Shown here in pieces: positions 42,190 to 50,233 of a stretch of 64,000 nt of DNA (within the stretch, counting starts at the first letter, position 1; every line of letters begins with the position of its first letter). The stretch is taken from NCBI RefSeq assembly GCF_009729545.1, contig NZ_WFIY01000004.1:1524001-1588000 (forward strand). Direction: 5' to 3'. Under the pieces are notes generated by a model that saw nothing but the letters and a program-made list of their open reading frames with translations, made no database searches and was not told the DNA's origin. The position numbers and the translations under genes were made by a program. The DNA is from Acidianus infernus (GTDB taxonomy: Archaea; Thermoproteota; Thermoprotei_A; Sulfolobales; Sulfolobaceae).

Positions 42190-43876
42190 GTCTTTATGGA
42201 TTCCAGATAAAATTGAAAAGATATGGTTACTTACTTTTGAATTATCTAAAATAGCTAGCATGGGTGGTTTAGGTACTGCAGTATATAACCTAGGCAAGGA
42301 ATTAGCATCACTTGGTAAACAAGTTACTGTCATAATGCCAAGCCACGGAAGGCATATGAATGATTACTATAGGAGTTTACTAAAACTTAGGGATTCCGGA
42401 ATAACAATTTATGGCGTTAGAAAAGGAATGAATGGTGTATATTATCCTTACAAGTTGGGATTTGAAATAGGCGAATTGGACGGAATGAAAATAATGCTGG
42501 CTAAAGGCCTTGATTATGATACTGGAAGAATAATGGATTCTTGGGGAATTTACGATTACGCTATGGAAAAATCTGCACTATTAGCTAGAGCTATAGAAGG
42601 TTTAATTCAGAACATGAGCCTAGAAGACGTTCCTTCAATAATACATGTTAATGACTGGCATTCAGTGCTAGCTGGGGTAAAGGCAAAATTAATGTTTGAA
42701 CAAAGAAGGGTTATCGTACCATTGATGTATACAATACACTTACTAAATAAAATAGGCGCTCCTTGGCATTACGCATCTCCAGATTGGGGAGGTCTTGAAG
42801 ATTATTACCATTATATTTGGATGGTAGCAAAGCATATAGCATACAAAACTAGCGTTTTATGGGATTATTGTGAAGGTAAGATAGAAAGGTTTGGCGCTTA
42901 TGAGGCAGATATAATAGCTACAGTTAGTAAAAGTTACCTAAACTATGACGTTTTTCCTTATATAGGGAATTTTATGGAAAACAAGAGTTGTGTAACTTAT
43001 AATGGAACTGATTGGAAGCTTGAGGAAGCTTCCGCACTCTCTATAAAGTACTTTGGTACTGCGGATAGGAAAGTTGCAAGGAAATCGGCATATAAGTTAA
43101 TTTCCTTGCAAAAGGCAATTCCAGAAGATTATACTACTGGTAACATGTTATGGAATAATAGACATAGGATAGGGATAAAAGATGACTGGACTACCGAAGA
43201 GCTTCAAGACGGTCCACTGGTCCTCTTTACTGGTAGAATAATTTATCAAAAAGGAATCGACTTGCTCCTTAGAGCGTTCAAAGATGTAGTTAATGAGATT
43301 TGGAACGCTAGACTAATAGTCTTTGGTGTTCCTACTGGAGATTACGGCTTATTACAAGATATAATAGATAGGTCTGCAGAAATTAGGGACAACGTTCGCT
43401 TGTTAATTTCTCATGGAATTAATCCAGAAATTTATAAAGTAGCACATTACGTGGCGTCAGTATTTGTAGTTCCTTCTAGATGGGAACCTTTTGGTATTAA
43501 TGCTATTGAGGCAATGGCTGTAGGAACTCCAGTAATAGCTTATTCTGTGGGCGGTCTGACTGAATCAATCCTAGATTTAAGATGGAATAAGGACGGAACA
43601 GGATTTTTAGTTGAACCAGAGAGTATATCATCCTTATCCACTGCAATCAAAACCGCTATTTATTTATCCTTGGCAGATGAAAACGACGATAGGAGTTATC
43701 TTAACAAGAGCTATATTTACAAGACAGATAATGTCCATATATGGTCTGTAGTCAGAGAAAATGCAGTAAAAAGAGTTGAGGAAAACTTTAGGTGGAATAA
43801 AGTAGCAAATTCCGTACTTAACTGCTATGAAAAGGGATTAATTATGGCAAAATATAGAGCTTTGGCGTATATGTGA
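42176..43876 (+). CDS. glgA: Glycogen synthase (GT5-type glycosyltransferase)
   Basis: The 566-residue protein has the glucosyl-nucleotide loop KIASMGGLGTAVYNLGKELA near residues 23-42, TLHVNDWHS-like IIHVNDWHSVLAG, the acceptor-side LLFTGRIIYQKGIDLLLRAF-type motif (VLFTGRIIYQKGIDLLLR) and the retaining E-x7-E motif in SRWEPFGINAIEAMAVGTPV. It elongates alpha-1,4-glucan from ADP- or UDP-glucose. The coding start overlaps the amylase gene by 14 bases, so synthesis and trimming enzymes are co-translated. Length is greater than bacterial GlgA (about 480) because of insertions in the N-terminal domain. Confidence 0.93.
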   Translation: MKRIESLWIPDKIEKIWLLTFELSKIASMGGLGTAVYNLGKELASLGKQVTVIMPSHGRHMNDYYRSLLKLRDSGITIYGVRKGMNGVYYPYKLGFEIGELDGMKIMLAKGLDYDTGRIMDSWGIYDYAMEKSALLARAIEGLIQNMSLEDVPSIIHVNDWHSVLAGVKAKLMFEQRRVIVPLMYTIHLLNKIGAPWHYASPDWGGLEDYYHYIWMVAKHIAYKTSVLWDYCEGKIERFGAYEADIIATVSKSYLNYDVFPYIGNFMENKSCVTYNGTDWKLEEASALSIKYFGTADRKVARKSAYKLISLQKAIPEDYTTGNMLWNNRHRIGIKDDWTTEELQDGPLVLFTGRIIYQKGIDLLLRAFKDVVNEIWNARLIVFGVPTGDYGLLQDIIDRSAEIRDNVRLLISHGINPEIYKVAHYVASVFVVPSRWEPFGINAIEAMAVGTPVIAYSVGGLTESILDLRWNKDGTGFLVEPESISSLSTAIKTAIYLSLADENDDRSYLNKSYIYKTDNVHIWSVVRENAVKRVEENFRWNKVANSVLNCYEKGLIMAKYRALAYM

Positions 43877-44694
43877 TGTTAGTCTGTAGACAAGGATTGA
43901 AAGATGGTAATGATTCTCTTTATGATTACGGGAATTTCCAAGTTATTAAGAACGAGAAAGGGCGTTATTTTTACTCTGAAGGAATAATTTTAAAGGTAAG
44001 CGATATTTCTTCTAACGTTTTAGATAAACTAATTTATGCAATTAACAAAGGGATAAGATATTTCTTCCTTGAAGGATATTTATTACAGTATATTCCTAGT
44101 TTTGGATATGGAAATTATTTTATATTTAAAACGGAAATCAAAGACGAAGAACTAAATAATAAATCTTTACAACTTTTAGAAGGCAAAGTAAGTGAGGATG
44201 AATACATTGGTTATTTAATGAAATATCAAGGAGCTAAAGGGGAGACTATTGGCGTCATAGATGAATTTTATACGCTCACTAATGAGTTAAGGTTACCTAA
44301 ATACGAACCCATGGAATTGACTCAATGTAAAGAATTAGAAGTTAAATTTGAAGATAAATATGTAGAGATATTTAATGTTAGATTTAGAATTTTAGATATT
44401 CCATATTTTAATTTTTTATCTAAATATATTTCTGTTTTGCAAATTATTAAAGGAAGTTATAAAGGCGAAATAAAGACTAGCTCAGGAGAAGGAATAATTT
44501 ATCACGAAATAAATAAAATTAAAAATCTTACTTTTTCTTTTACTAAAATTTGCGGTAAGTATAGGTTAGACACTCCAGAGAATTGTATAATAGGTGATGG
44601 AATATCTTTTCATACAAAAAATAAGGATGAAATAAGCCAACTAATGTATTGTTTGGAAAATTTAAAAACACTAAGAGATAGCTTAAACTTATGA
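43876..44694 (+). CDS. Unknown protein in the glycogen operon
   Basis: A 272-residue soluble protein following glgA, its ATG overlapping the glgA stop by one base (a GTG three bases upstream is an alternative). I do not recognise a family. It begins LVCRQGLKDGNDSLYDYGNF and is rich in Tyr, Lys and Glu with predicted beta strands. Co-translation with glgA suggests a role in glycogen metabolism or in cofactor delivery for it. It overlaps the downstream ThiS-like gene by four bases. Confidence 0.65.
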   Translation: MLVCRQGLKDGNDSLYDYGNFQVIKNEKGRYFYSEGIILKVSDISSNVLDKLIYAINKGIRYFFLEGYLLQYIPSFGYGNYFIFKTEIKDEELNNKSLQLLEGKVSEDEYIGYLMKYQGAKGETIGVIDEFYTLTNELRLPKYEPMELTQCKELEVKFEDKYVEIFNVRFRILDIPYFNFLSKYISVLQIIKGSYKGEIKTSSGEGIIYHEINKIKNLTFSFTKICGKYRLDTPENCIIGDGISFHTKNKDEISQLMYCLENLKTLRDSLNL

Positions 44695-44897
44695 AAGTTG
44701 AGGTAAATTTGGCAAGAGAAAATGTTACTAAATCCCTCGAGGTTCCAGACTATTACAGAGTGAGAGATTTACTAAAACATTTAGGCTATACAATACAAGG
44801 TACAGTAGTTCTTAGAAACGGTATACCTATTATAGAAGATGAGAAAATTAAAGATGGAGACAAACTAACTATAGTACTTACTGCATCTGGTGGATAA
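44691..44897 (+). CDS. ThiS/MoaD-like ubiquitin-fold sulfur carrier
   Basis: A 68-residue beta-grasp protein MKVEVNLARENVTKSLEVPD with YRVRDLLKHLGYTIQGTVVL and a C-terminal GDKLTIVLTASGG. The terminal Gly-Gly is what E1-like enzymes adenylate in ThiS, MoaD, Urm1 and archaeal SAMPs. It could carry sulfur for thiamine or molybdopterin or tRNA thiolation, or be attached to proteins; the genes around it do not decide. It overlaps neighbours on both sides and has no E1-like partner in the window. Confidence 0.85.
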   Translation: MKVEVNLARENVTKSLEVPDYYRVRDLLKHLGYTIQGTVVLRNGIPIIEDEKIKDGDKLTIVLTASGG

Positions 44898-45525
44898 ATT
44901 GAAACTTAAAGATCTTAAAAGTCCAAAGCAAGAGATTAGGAAGAAAGCTTGGGAGGAAGTAATAAATATCATTAAATCTGGATATTATTCAAATTTGCTA
45001 GAAAATAGAGGGTTTTTTAGATCTCTCTTATGGTTTCCTTTACAAGGAGTTAGAGATGACGCCTGGAATCACCTCGAAGTTTATAAAATGCTTACAATAG
45101 AAGGAATTGAAAAAACTTTGGTTGCAAACTCTGATAAAATAAAGATATCCGCATGGGAACACGTTGAAGAGTTATTAAAATACGAGTTAGTACCAAAGGA
45201 GATAATAGTTTCCTCTAGGTATTCTTTCTGGAGGCTATTAAGGAGTTATTATCCAACAATTAGGAAGAAAGCTTGGAAACTTTTTCCTAAACTAGTGGAG
45301 TTAGGTATTATTCAACCTTCCGATAAAGATAGGTATTACGAATTTTTAAGTCATAAGAAACCTTCAGTAAGGATTTATGCTTGGAAATATTCATTAGACT
45401 TAATAAAACAAGGTTTTATAACTAAAGAAAACATATTAAACCAAATAAAATATTTAGAGGAACTTTCAACTAAAGAAAGTAATATTAAGAAATTGGCAGT
45501 AAAAATATTGAGCGAATTGAAATGA
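44890..45525 (+). CDS. HEAT-like helical-repeat protein
   Basis: A 211-residue all-helical protein from a GTG start, made of five to six repeats of about 35-40 residues, each containing a charged-charged-Ala-Trp motif: RKKAWEEV, RDDAWNHL, KISAWEHV, RKKAWKLF, RIYAWKYS. This spacing is like HEAT or similar solenoid repeats that serve as protein- or nucleic-acid-binding scaffolds. It overlaps the ThiS-like gene by eight bases and the flavoprotein gene by four, so it belongs to their operon. Function unknown. Confidence 0.75.
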   Translation: MDKLKLKDLKSPKQEIRKKAWEEVINIIKSGYYSNLLENRGFFRSLLWFPLQGVRDDAWNHLEVYKMLTIEGIEKTLVANSDKIKISAWEHVEELLKYELVPKEIIVSSRYSFWRLLRSYYPTIRKKAWKLFPKLVELGIIQPSDKDRYYEFLSHKKPSVRIYAWKYSLDLIKQGFITKENILNQIKYLEELSTKESNIKKLAVKILSELK

Positions 45526-46604
45526 AAGTGGCTATAGTAGGTGGCGGAATAGTTGGATTATTTACTGCATATTTTTTAAAGAAAGAAGGTGTAGAAGTTA
45601 CAATTTTTGAAAAAGCTGACTTGGGCAGTTATTCTATTCATGCCGCAGGATTAATAGAGCCTTACAGATTTGATAAAATAAATTCTACTAATATGATAAT
45701 AAAAATGCTAAAATATAGTCTTAGGGGTGCTACGTATATAAGGAACGTTAATAAGTTCTGGTTAAAAGAACTTCTCAGAAATCTAAATAAAAATCCTCCA
45801 GAGGACGCTTGGAAAACCATGAGGGAGATGGCAGAATTTTCACTGAAGGCATATAAGGAAATGGCAGAAGAAAGGAACGATTTTGATTATAAGGATGATG
45901 GATTATATGAAGTTTATCTTAATGAAGAAGATCTGGAAAAAGGATTAGAGGAAGAGAAGAAGAGTCCTTTTAATCCTAAGTTTGAAAAAGTGGACTTTGA
46001 AGGATTTGCTGGCGCAATATTTTTCCCGGAGCTTTCAAGAATTTCTACTGAGAAATTTATAGATAGGATGAGAAATGAACTTAAAGGAGTAAAAATTGTA
46101 AATAAAGATATTCAAAACTTAGGGGAGTTGAAAGATTTTGACGAAATAGTCCTAGCATCAGGTGTTTGGACTACTAAATTTATTAGCAATCTACCGGTTA
46201 CAGCATTCAAAGGTTACGGTTATAGAGTTAAGGGAATTCCTAAATATAATAAGCCTTTAGTCTTAGTAGATGATGGAATAGCCATCTCACCTTTTGAGGA
46301 TTATATAAAAATAACCGGCGGATTTGACGCAGACAGCTCTTATGATTCCAGTAGGGCACAACTAGTTCTTGATAAATCTTCTAGGATTGTAGATATATCA
46401 TATATTTACGAAATGAATATGGGCTTCAGACCTTGCTCTCCTGACGGTTTTCCTATAATAGGAAAAAGTGGTAATGTTACAGTAGCCACGGGTGCCTGCA
46501 GATTAGGCTGGAGCTATGCTCCCGCAATGGGTAAATATACTACAGATTTAGTCCTAGGTAGATTGAAAGATTTAGGTTACATTTCACGCTATGTTAAATT
46601 TTAA
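45522..46604 (+). CDS. FAD-dependent oxidoreductase, DAO/glycine-oxidase-like
   Basis: The dinucleotide motif is VAIVGGGIVGLFTAYFLKKE at residues 3-22; the C-terminal FAD-binding part reads MGFRPCSPDGFPIIGKSGNV and ATGACRLGWSYAPAMGK, as in glycine oxidase (ThiO), sarcosine oxidase and D-amino acid dehydrogenase. Length 360 is typical. It is translationally coupled to a ThiS-like gene two genes upstream; in bacteria ThiO makes the imine used with ThiS in thiazole formation, which makes that pairing notable, although no ThiG is present here. Substrate unproven. Confidence 0.82.
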   Translation: MKVAIVGGGIVGLFTAYFLKKEGVEVTIFEKADLGSYSIHAAGLIEPYRFDKINSTNMIIKMLKYSLRGATYIRNVNKFWLKELLRNLNKNPPEDAWKTMREMAEFSLKAYKEMAEERNDFDYKDDGLYEVYLNEEDLEKGLEEEKKSPFNPKFEKVDFEGFAGAIFFPELSRISTEKFIDRMRNELKGVKIVNKDIQNLGELKDFDEIVLASGVWTTKFISNLPVTAFKGYGYRVKGIPKYNKPLVLVDDGIAISPFEDYIKITGGFDADSSYDSSRAQLVLDKSSRIVDISYIYEMNMGFRPCSPDGFPIIGKSGNVTVATGACRLGWSYAPAMGKYTTDLVLGRLKDLGYISRYVKF

Positions 46605-46664
46605 ATAGACTCACTGTAAATCGAAACTAAAACATATTTAAGCTTCGATTACAATATATACACA

Positions 46665-47171
46665 ATGGTAACCGATACTTATGAGCTAATAAAATCCTTG
46701 ACTGAAGCCAAGGAACGAATAATAGATGGTTATGTAAAACAAGGTATAGAATTAATTGAGAAAACAGTCTCATCAAATAATATTTCCCAAGCTAATTGGG
46801 TTATTTGTAATATAATAGATGCTGCAAAATGCGAATACTTAGTTGAAGTGCTCGATTCAATAGGTAAAATCTTTGATATTTCAGTTTGCGGTAACGTAAA
46901 AAGAGTTATTTCATGTTATGCTAAGGTTGGGAGATATAGTGAATTCGTTGATATAGCAATTAATTCCATAGTGAACAGAGGTAAGAAAGATCAATTAGAT
47001 AAAGTACTGAACGATGTAGGAAATAATGGAGAATTTCTATACAAGCTATCTTTAGCTTATGAAAAACTTCATGACCTTAAGAAGGCTCAAGAGTTAAGGA
47101 AGAAAGCTTGTGATAGTGGCATTCCTGAAGCATGCGAAAATATTAACCAAGTATCACCAAGTTATTCATAA
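46665..47171 (+). CDS. TPR-like helical protein of unknown function
   Basis: A 168-residue protein of short helices; the C-terminal helix pair YKLSLAYEKLHDLKKAQELR and KKACDSGIPEACEN resembles a TPR or Sel1 repeat. Five cysteines are scattered without a CxxC pattern. Its stop codon directly touches the pyruvate kinase ATG, so the two genes are co-translated. A TATA-like tract (acatatttaagcttcg) lies about 25-30 bases before the ATG, indicating an own promoter and a leaderless start. Confidence 0.7.
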   Translation: MVTDTYELIKSLTEAKERIIDGYVKQGIELIEKTVSSNNISQANWVICNIIDAAKCEYLVEVLDSIGKIFDISVCGNVKRVISCYAKVGRYSEFVDIAINSIVNRGKKDQLDKVLNDVGNNGEFLYKLSLAYEKLHDLKKAQELRKKACDSGIPEACENINQVSPSYS

Positions 47172-48509
47172 ATGCGAAAAACAAAGATTATTGCTACATT
47201 AGGTCCTTCAAGTATAGATAAAGTAAAAGAACTTTCACAGTATGTTGATATTTTTAGGATAAACTTTGCACATGGGGATACAGAAAGTCATAAAGAGTAT
47301 TTTGAGAAAATAAAGGAATATTCTGAAGCTTCAATTTTAGTAGATCTTCCTGGACCTAAAATTAGAGTAGGAGATATAAAGGGAAAAATAGTTTTAAAAC
47401 CTGGAGATAAGGTTGTTTTTTCTCCTTATGAGGGAATTCCAGTTGAAGACCCATTATTTTATTCTGGAGTTAAAGAAAATTCTTATGTATTAATTGCTGA
47501 TGGTAGTATAAAAATTAACGTAACAAAAGTAGAAAAAGATAGAGTAGAAGGAGTCGTTATTGAAGGCGGAACTGTAACTTCTAGGAAGGGAATAAATATT
47601 CCAGACATTAAAATTCCGTCTGGAGTTACAGATAACGATTTACAACTTCTTAAAGAAGCTTTAGACTTAGGAGCCGACTTTATCGGTTTATCCTTTGTCC
47701 TTAGCAAGGACGATGTATTGAAAGTAAAAAGCATATCAAAAGATAGAGCTTGGATAATAGCTAAAATTGAAAAGAAAAATGCTGTTGAAAACCTCAAGGA
47801 TATTATTAAAGCAGCAGACGGTGTAATGGTAGCTAGGGGAGATCTAGGAGTAGAAATAGGTTTAGAAAATCTCCCTTTTATTCAGAAAAAGATAATAAGG
47901 CTTTCAAAGCTTTACGGAAAACCAGTAATTCTTGCCACTCAAGTGTTAGAATCAATGGTAAATAATCCTATTCCAACTAGGGCTGAAGTTATCGATATTT
48001 CTAATTCTGTATCAGAAGGAGTAGACGCTATAATGTTAAGTGATGAAACTGCGGCAGGCAACTATCCAGTAGAGGCCGTAAAGACTCTTCACGATATAAT
48101 TTTAGCTGTAGAGAAAAGAGTGAAAACAGTAAGACCTCCTCCACTTACTGGAGATGACGCAATTGCGGTAGCATCAGTAAATGTGGCTGAAATTTCTAAG
48201 GCAAAGCTTTTAGTAGTGCATAGTAGAAGTGGAACTTCGATTATAAGAATATCAAGGCTCAGGCCAAAAGTACCAATAATTGGACTATCTCCCAATAAAG
48301 AATTAATTAGAAAATTAAAGATGTGTTGGGGTGTATATCCTTTTCTTACTGAGAAGACGTTAATCACACTTAATGATATAATAACATATGCGGAAGAAAT
48401 TTCCAAAAAATTTGTTAAGTGTAACGATAACATAGTTATAACTGGTGGAGATCCTACATTGGAAGAAGGTAGGACGGATTTTATAAAGCTTCATCAAATA
48501 GTATGTTAG
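47172..48509 (+). CDS. pyk: Pyruvate kinase
   Basis: A 445-residue pyruvate kinase with KTKIIATLGPSSIDKVKEL at the N-terminus, FRINFAHGDTESH (substrate Arg/Asn), AKIEKKNAVENLKDI (catalytic Lys), GVMVARGDLGVEIG (Mg site) and DAIMLSDETAAGNYPVEAV. The C-terminal regulatory domain (about 330-445) is complete. It forms ATP and pyruvate from PEP, in competition with PEP carboxylase encoded earlier in the window. The gene is immediately downstream of a TPR-like gene with no intergenic base. Confidence 0.96.
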   Translation: MRKTKIIATLGPSSIDKVKELSQYVDIFRINFAHGDTESHKEYFEKIKEYSEASILVDLPGPKIRVGDIKGKIVLKPGDKVVFSPYEGIPVEDPLFYSGVKENSYVLIADGSIKINVTKVEKDRVEGVVIEGGTVTSRKGINIPDIKIPSGVTDNDLQLLKEALDLGADFIGLSFVLSKDDVLKVKSISKDRAWIIAKIEKKNAVENLKDIIKAADGVMVARGDLGVEIGLENLPFIQKKIIRLSKLYGKPVILATQVLESMVNNPIPTRAEVIDISNSVSEGVDAIMLSDETAAGNYPVEAVKTLHDIILAVEKRVKTVRPPPLTGDDAIAVASVNVAEISKAKLLVVHSRSGTSIIRISRLRPKVPIIGLSPNKELIRKLKMCWGVYPFLTEKTLITLNDIITYAEEISKKFVKCNDNIVITGGDPTLEEGRTDFIKLHQIVC

Positions 48510-48539
48510 TTTTTTAAATATAAGTTGTAAAATATAAAT

Positions 48540-48977
48540 ATGATAAATGCTTTGCAAATAAGGAAAGCTAACTTCTCTGACGTGGAGGAGATTTATAACC
48601 TCTATAATTCTCTTTCACCAGACGACCTTTATATGAGGTTCTTCTCCTTTAAAAGGCTCAGTGAACAAGATGTAGCAAATTTGACGAAATCGTCAAAAGT
48701 TACTTTGATAGCGGTAATTGATAGCGAGATTGTTGGTGAAATTTCATTATATGAGGACGGTGAGTTTTCCCTAGTCGTAAAGCCAGAACACAGAAGAAAA
48801 GGAATTGGAACCATGCTTGTAAAGAGTATTATAGAGGAAGCTAAAAAGCTAGGAATGTCTAAAGTAAAATTTTATACATTACCTGATAATATTCCAATGA
48901 TAAAAATTGGTAAGAAATTAGGCTTCACTTTAAGGTTTTCTTCAGACGAGGTCTTTGGTATACTCAGTTTACAATAA
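48540..48977 (+). CDS. GNAT-family N-acetyltransferase
   Basis: A 145-residue GNAT fold protein: LQIRKANFSDVEEIYNLYNS at the N-terminus, FSLVVKPEHRRKGIGTMLVK with the acetyl-CoA pyrophosphate-binding R-x-x-G-I/L-G loop (about residues 82-101), and the C-terminal AKKLGMSKVKFYTLPDN. Substrate unknown; similar proteins acetylate protein N-termini, lysines or small amines. It follows pyk by 30 bases with its own TATA-like sequence (agttttttaaatataagttg). Confidence 0.85.
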   Translation: MINALQIRKANFSDVEEIYNLYNSLSPDDLYMRFFSFKRLSEQDVANLTKSSKVTLIAVIDSEIVGEISLYEDGEFSLVVKPEHRRKGIGTMLVKSIIEEAKKLGMSKVKFYTLPDNIPMIKIGKKLGFTLRFSSDEVFGILSLQ

Positions 48978-49059
48978 TTGGAAAGAGATACGAAATAATG
49001 TATGGTAAAAAATGTAGAAATCGTTAAATACTGTTAAAGATAAAATATAGCAGATTAAC

Positions 49060-49410
49060 TTGAATAGAAAAGTAATAGCTCCATGCGAGGTTGCAGTAAG
49101 AGATATAATTCCAGTAATAAAAGCAATTTTAGTTGAGCGACTTTATGCGCAGGGATTATCCCAATTGCAAATATCTACATTGATGGGCATAAGCCCTGCA
49201 GAAGTAAACTATTATTTAAAAGGCAAAAGGGGCAATGAAGATGTTAAAAAGAAACTTGAAGCTGATGAAGAAATTATGGATCTAGTAAATTCTGTAGTTA
49301 GAAGGCTAGTAAACTCTACTAACGGAGAAGTTATAAATATTTGCCCGTTGTGTAGCTTAGCTAGAAAAAAATTGAATAAAAATGATTATTCTTGTCCATA
49401 CGACATTTAA
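49060..49410 (+). CDS. Helix-turn-helix regulator with C-terminal cysteines
   Basis: A 116-residue protein from a TTG start; an upstream stop (TAA at 49054) rules out a longer frame. The DNA-binding helix-turn-helix is AQGLSQLQISTLMGISPAEV (about residues 30-50), resembling XRE or sigma-like HTHs in archaeal regulators. The C-terminal CPLCSLARKKLNKNDYSCPY has a CxxC pair and a third Cys that could bind a metal or sense redox state. Target genes unknown. The 3' end meets a minus-strand C/D sRNA. Confidence 0.78.
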   Translation: MNRKVIAPCEVAVRDIIPVIKAILVERLYAQGLSQLQISTLMGISPAEVNYYLKGKRGNEDVKKKLEADEEIMDLVNSVVRRLVNSTNGEVINICPLCSLARKKLNKNDYSCPYDI

Positions 49411-49458
49411 TCAGCTCTTGCAACCATTTGCTCATTGCTCGCTAAGCCTGGAAGCTCA

Positions 49459-49466
<8 letters not shown>
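49408..49466 (-). ncRNA. C/D-box small RNA overlapping the ATP-cone gene 3' end
   Basis: On the minus strand box C ATGATGA (49462-49456) and box D CTGA (49414-49411) are 52 bases apart end to end, the normal length for archaeal C/D sRNAs. Between them an internal C'-like ATGAGCA (near 49434-49428) is preceded by a degenerate D' (GCGA). The D guide includes ATGGTTGCAAGAG. Box C contains the tandem TGA TGA that ends the ATP-cone gene, so the RNA may be processed from, or share, that mRNA. The less regular internal boxes lower confidence compared with the sRNA at 19621. Confidence 0.65.
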
Positions 49467-49740
<274 letters not shown>

Positions 49741-49823
49741 GAGTATCTATTCTCTTTAAAGAATATAAATATTAATAATGGGCAAGAAAAAAGAAGTTAT
49801 ATTAAAAGAGGAAAAGGGCTTCC

Positions 49824-50012
49824 TTATTTCTTCTCTAATTTCTCTAGTAGTTCTTTTGGTGCGTCTTTTTCGCTAACTGCTCCCCTACCAGTCTTACCGT
49901 TGTCGTCGTAGGTGAACGATATCATTTTGCCAACTCTCCAAACCTTCTTTATCTTCGAAATATCTACTTCCTTCTCCTCTCCCTTATACTTGAACTTTAC
50001 TTTAGTAGCCAT
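49824..50012 (-). CDS. Sul7d/Sso7d-type chromatin protein
   Basis: The 62-residue protein MATKVKFKYKGEEKEVDISK carries on KVWRVGKMISFTYDDNGKTG and AVSEKDAPKELLEKLEKK, an unmistakable 7-kDa SH3-like DNA-binding protein of Sulfolobales. It binds duplex DNA non-specifically in the minor groove, kinks and stabilises it at high temperature. The Trp-24 region and the intercalating Val/Met (RVGKM) are present. A TTG precedes the ATG in frame, but homologues start at MAT. The DDNG loop and KVKF start resemble Acidianus members. Expected to be very highly expressed. Confidence 0.98.
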   Translation of the reverse strand: MATKVKFKYKGEEKEVDISKIKKVWRVGKMISFTYDDNGKTGRGAVSEKDAPKELLEKLEKK

Positions 50013-50026
50013 CAAGATAAAGAGCG

Positions 50027-50045
50027 AATATAATATATAAAAACG
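50027..50045 (-). promoter_or_regulatory. Promoter of the Sul7d gene
   Basis: On the minus strand the A+T tract TTTTTATATATTATATT lies about 20-30 bases before the ATG and ends in a purine-rich start region, a strong TATA box at normal spacing. The short distance means the mRNA has a very short leader or none. Confidence 0.6.
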
Positions 50046-50233
50046 TTACGATACTACCATAAGTATGACTTACGTAGTTTTCGCAACGGTAATATCAAAA
50101 GCGAAAAATATTTTGGAAACTCTTAGTCTTTAATCAATGATAATATTGGGCATTACTCCTATTTTCAATTTAACGAAGATCTTTATCTCAATTGGAAGTT
50201 TTTTGAAGAAATATTTATTTTAGATAGCTCGAA
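50046..50233. other. Intergenic stretch between Sul7d and radical SAM gene
   Basis: No supported gene. Two tiny frames (22 and 28 codons) exist but have no supporting promoter or conservation that I can judge. The end carries the TATA-like atatttatttta (about 50209-50221) for the radical SAM gene. Confidence 0.4.
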
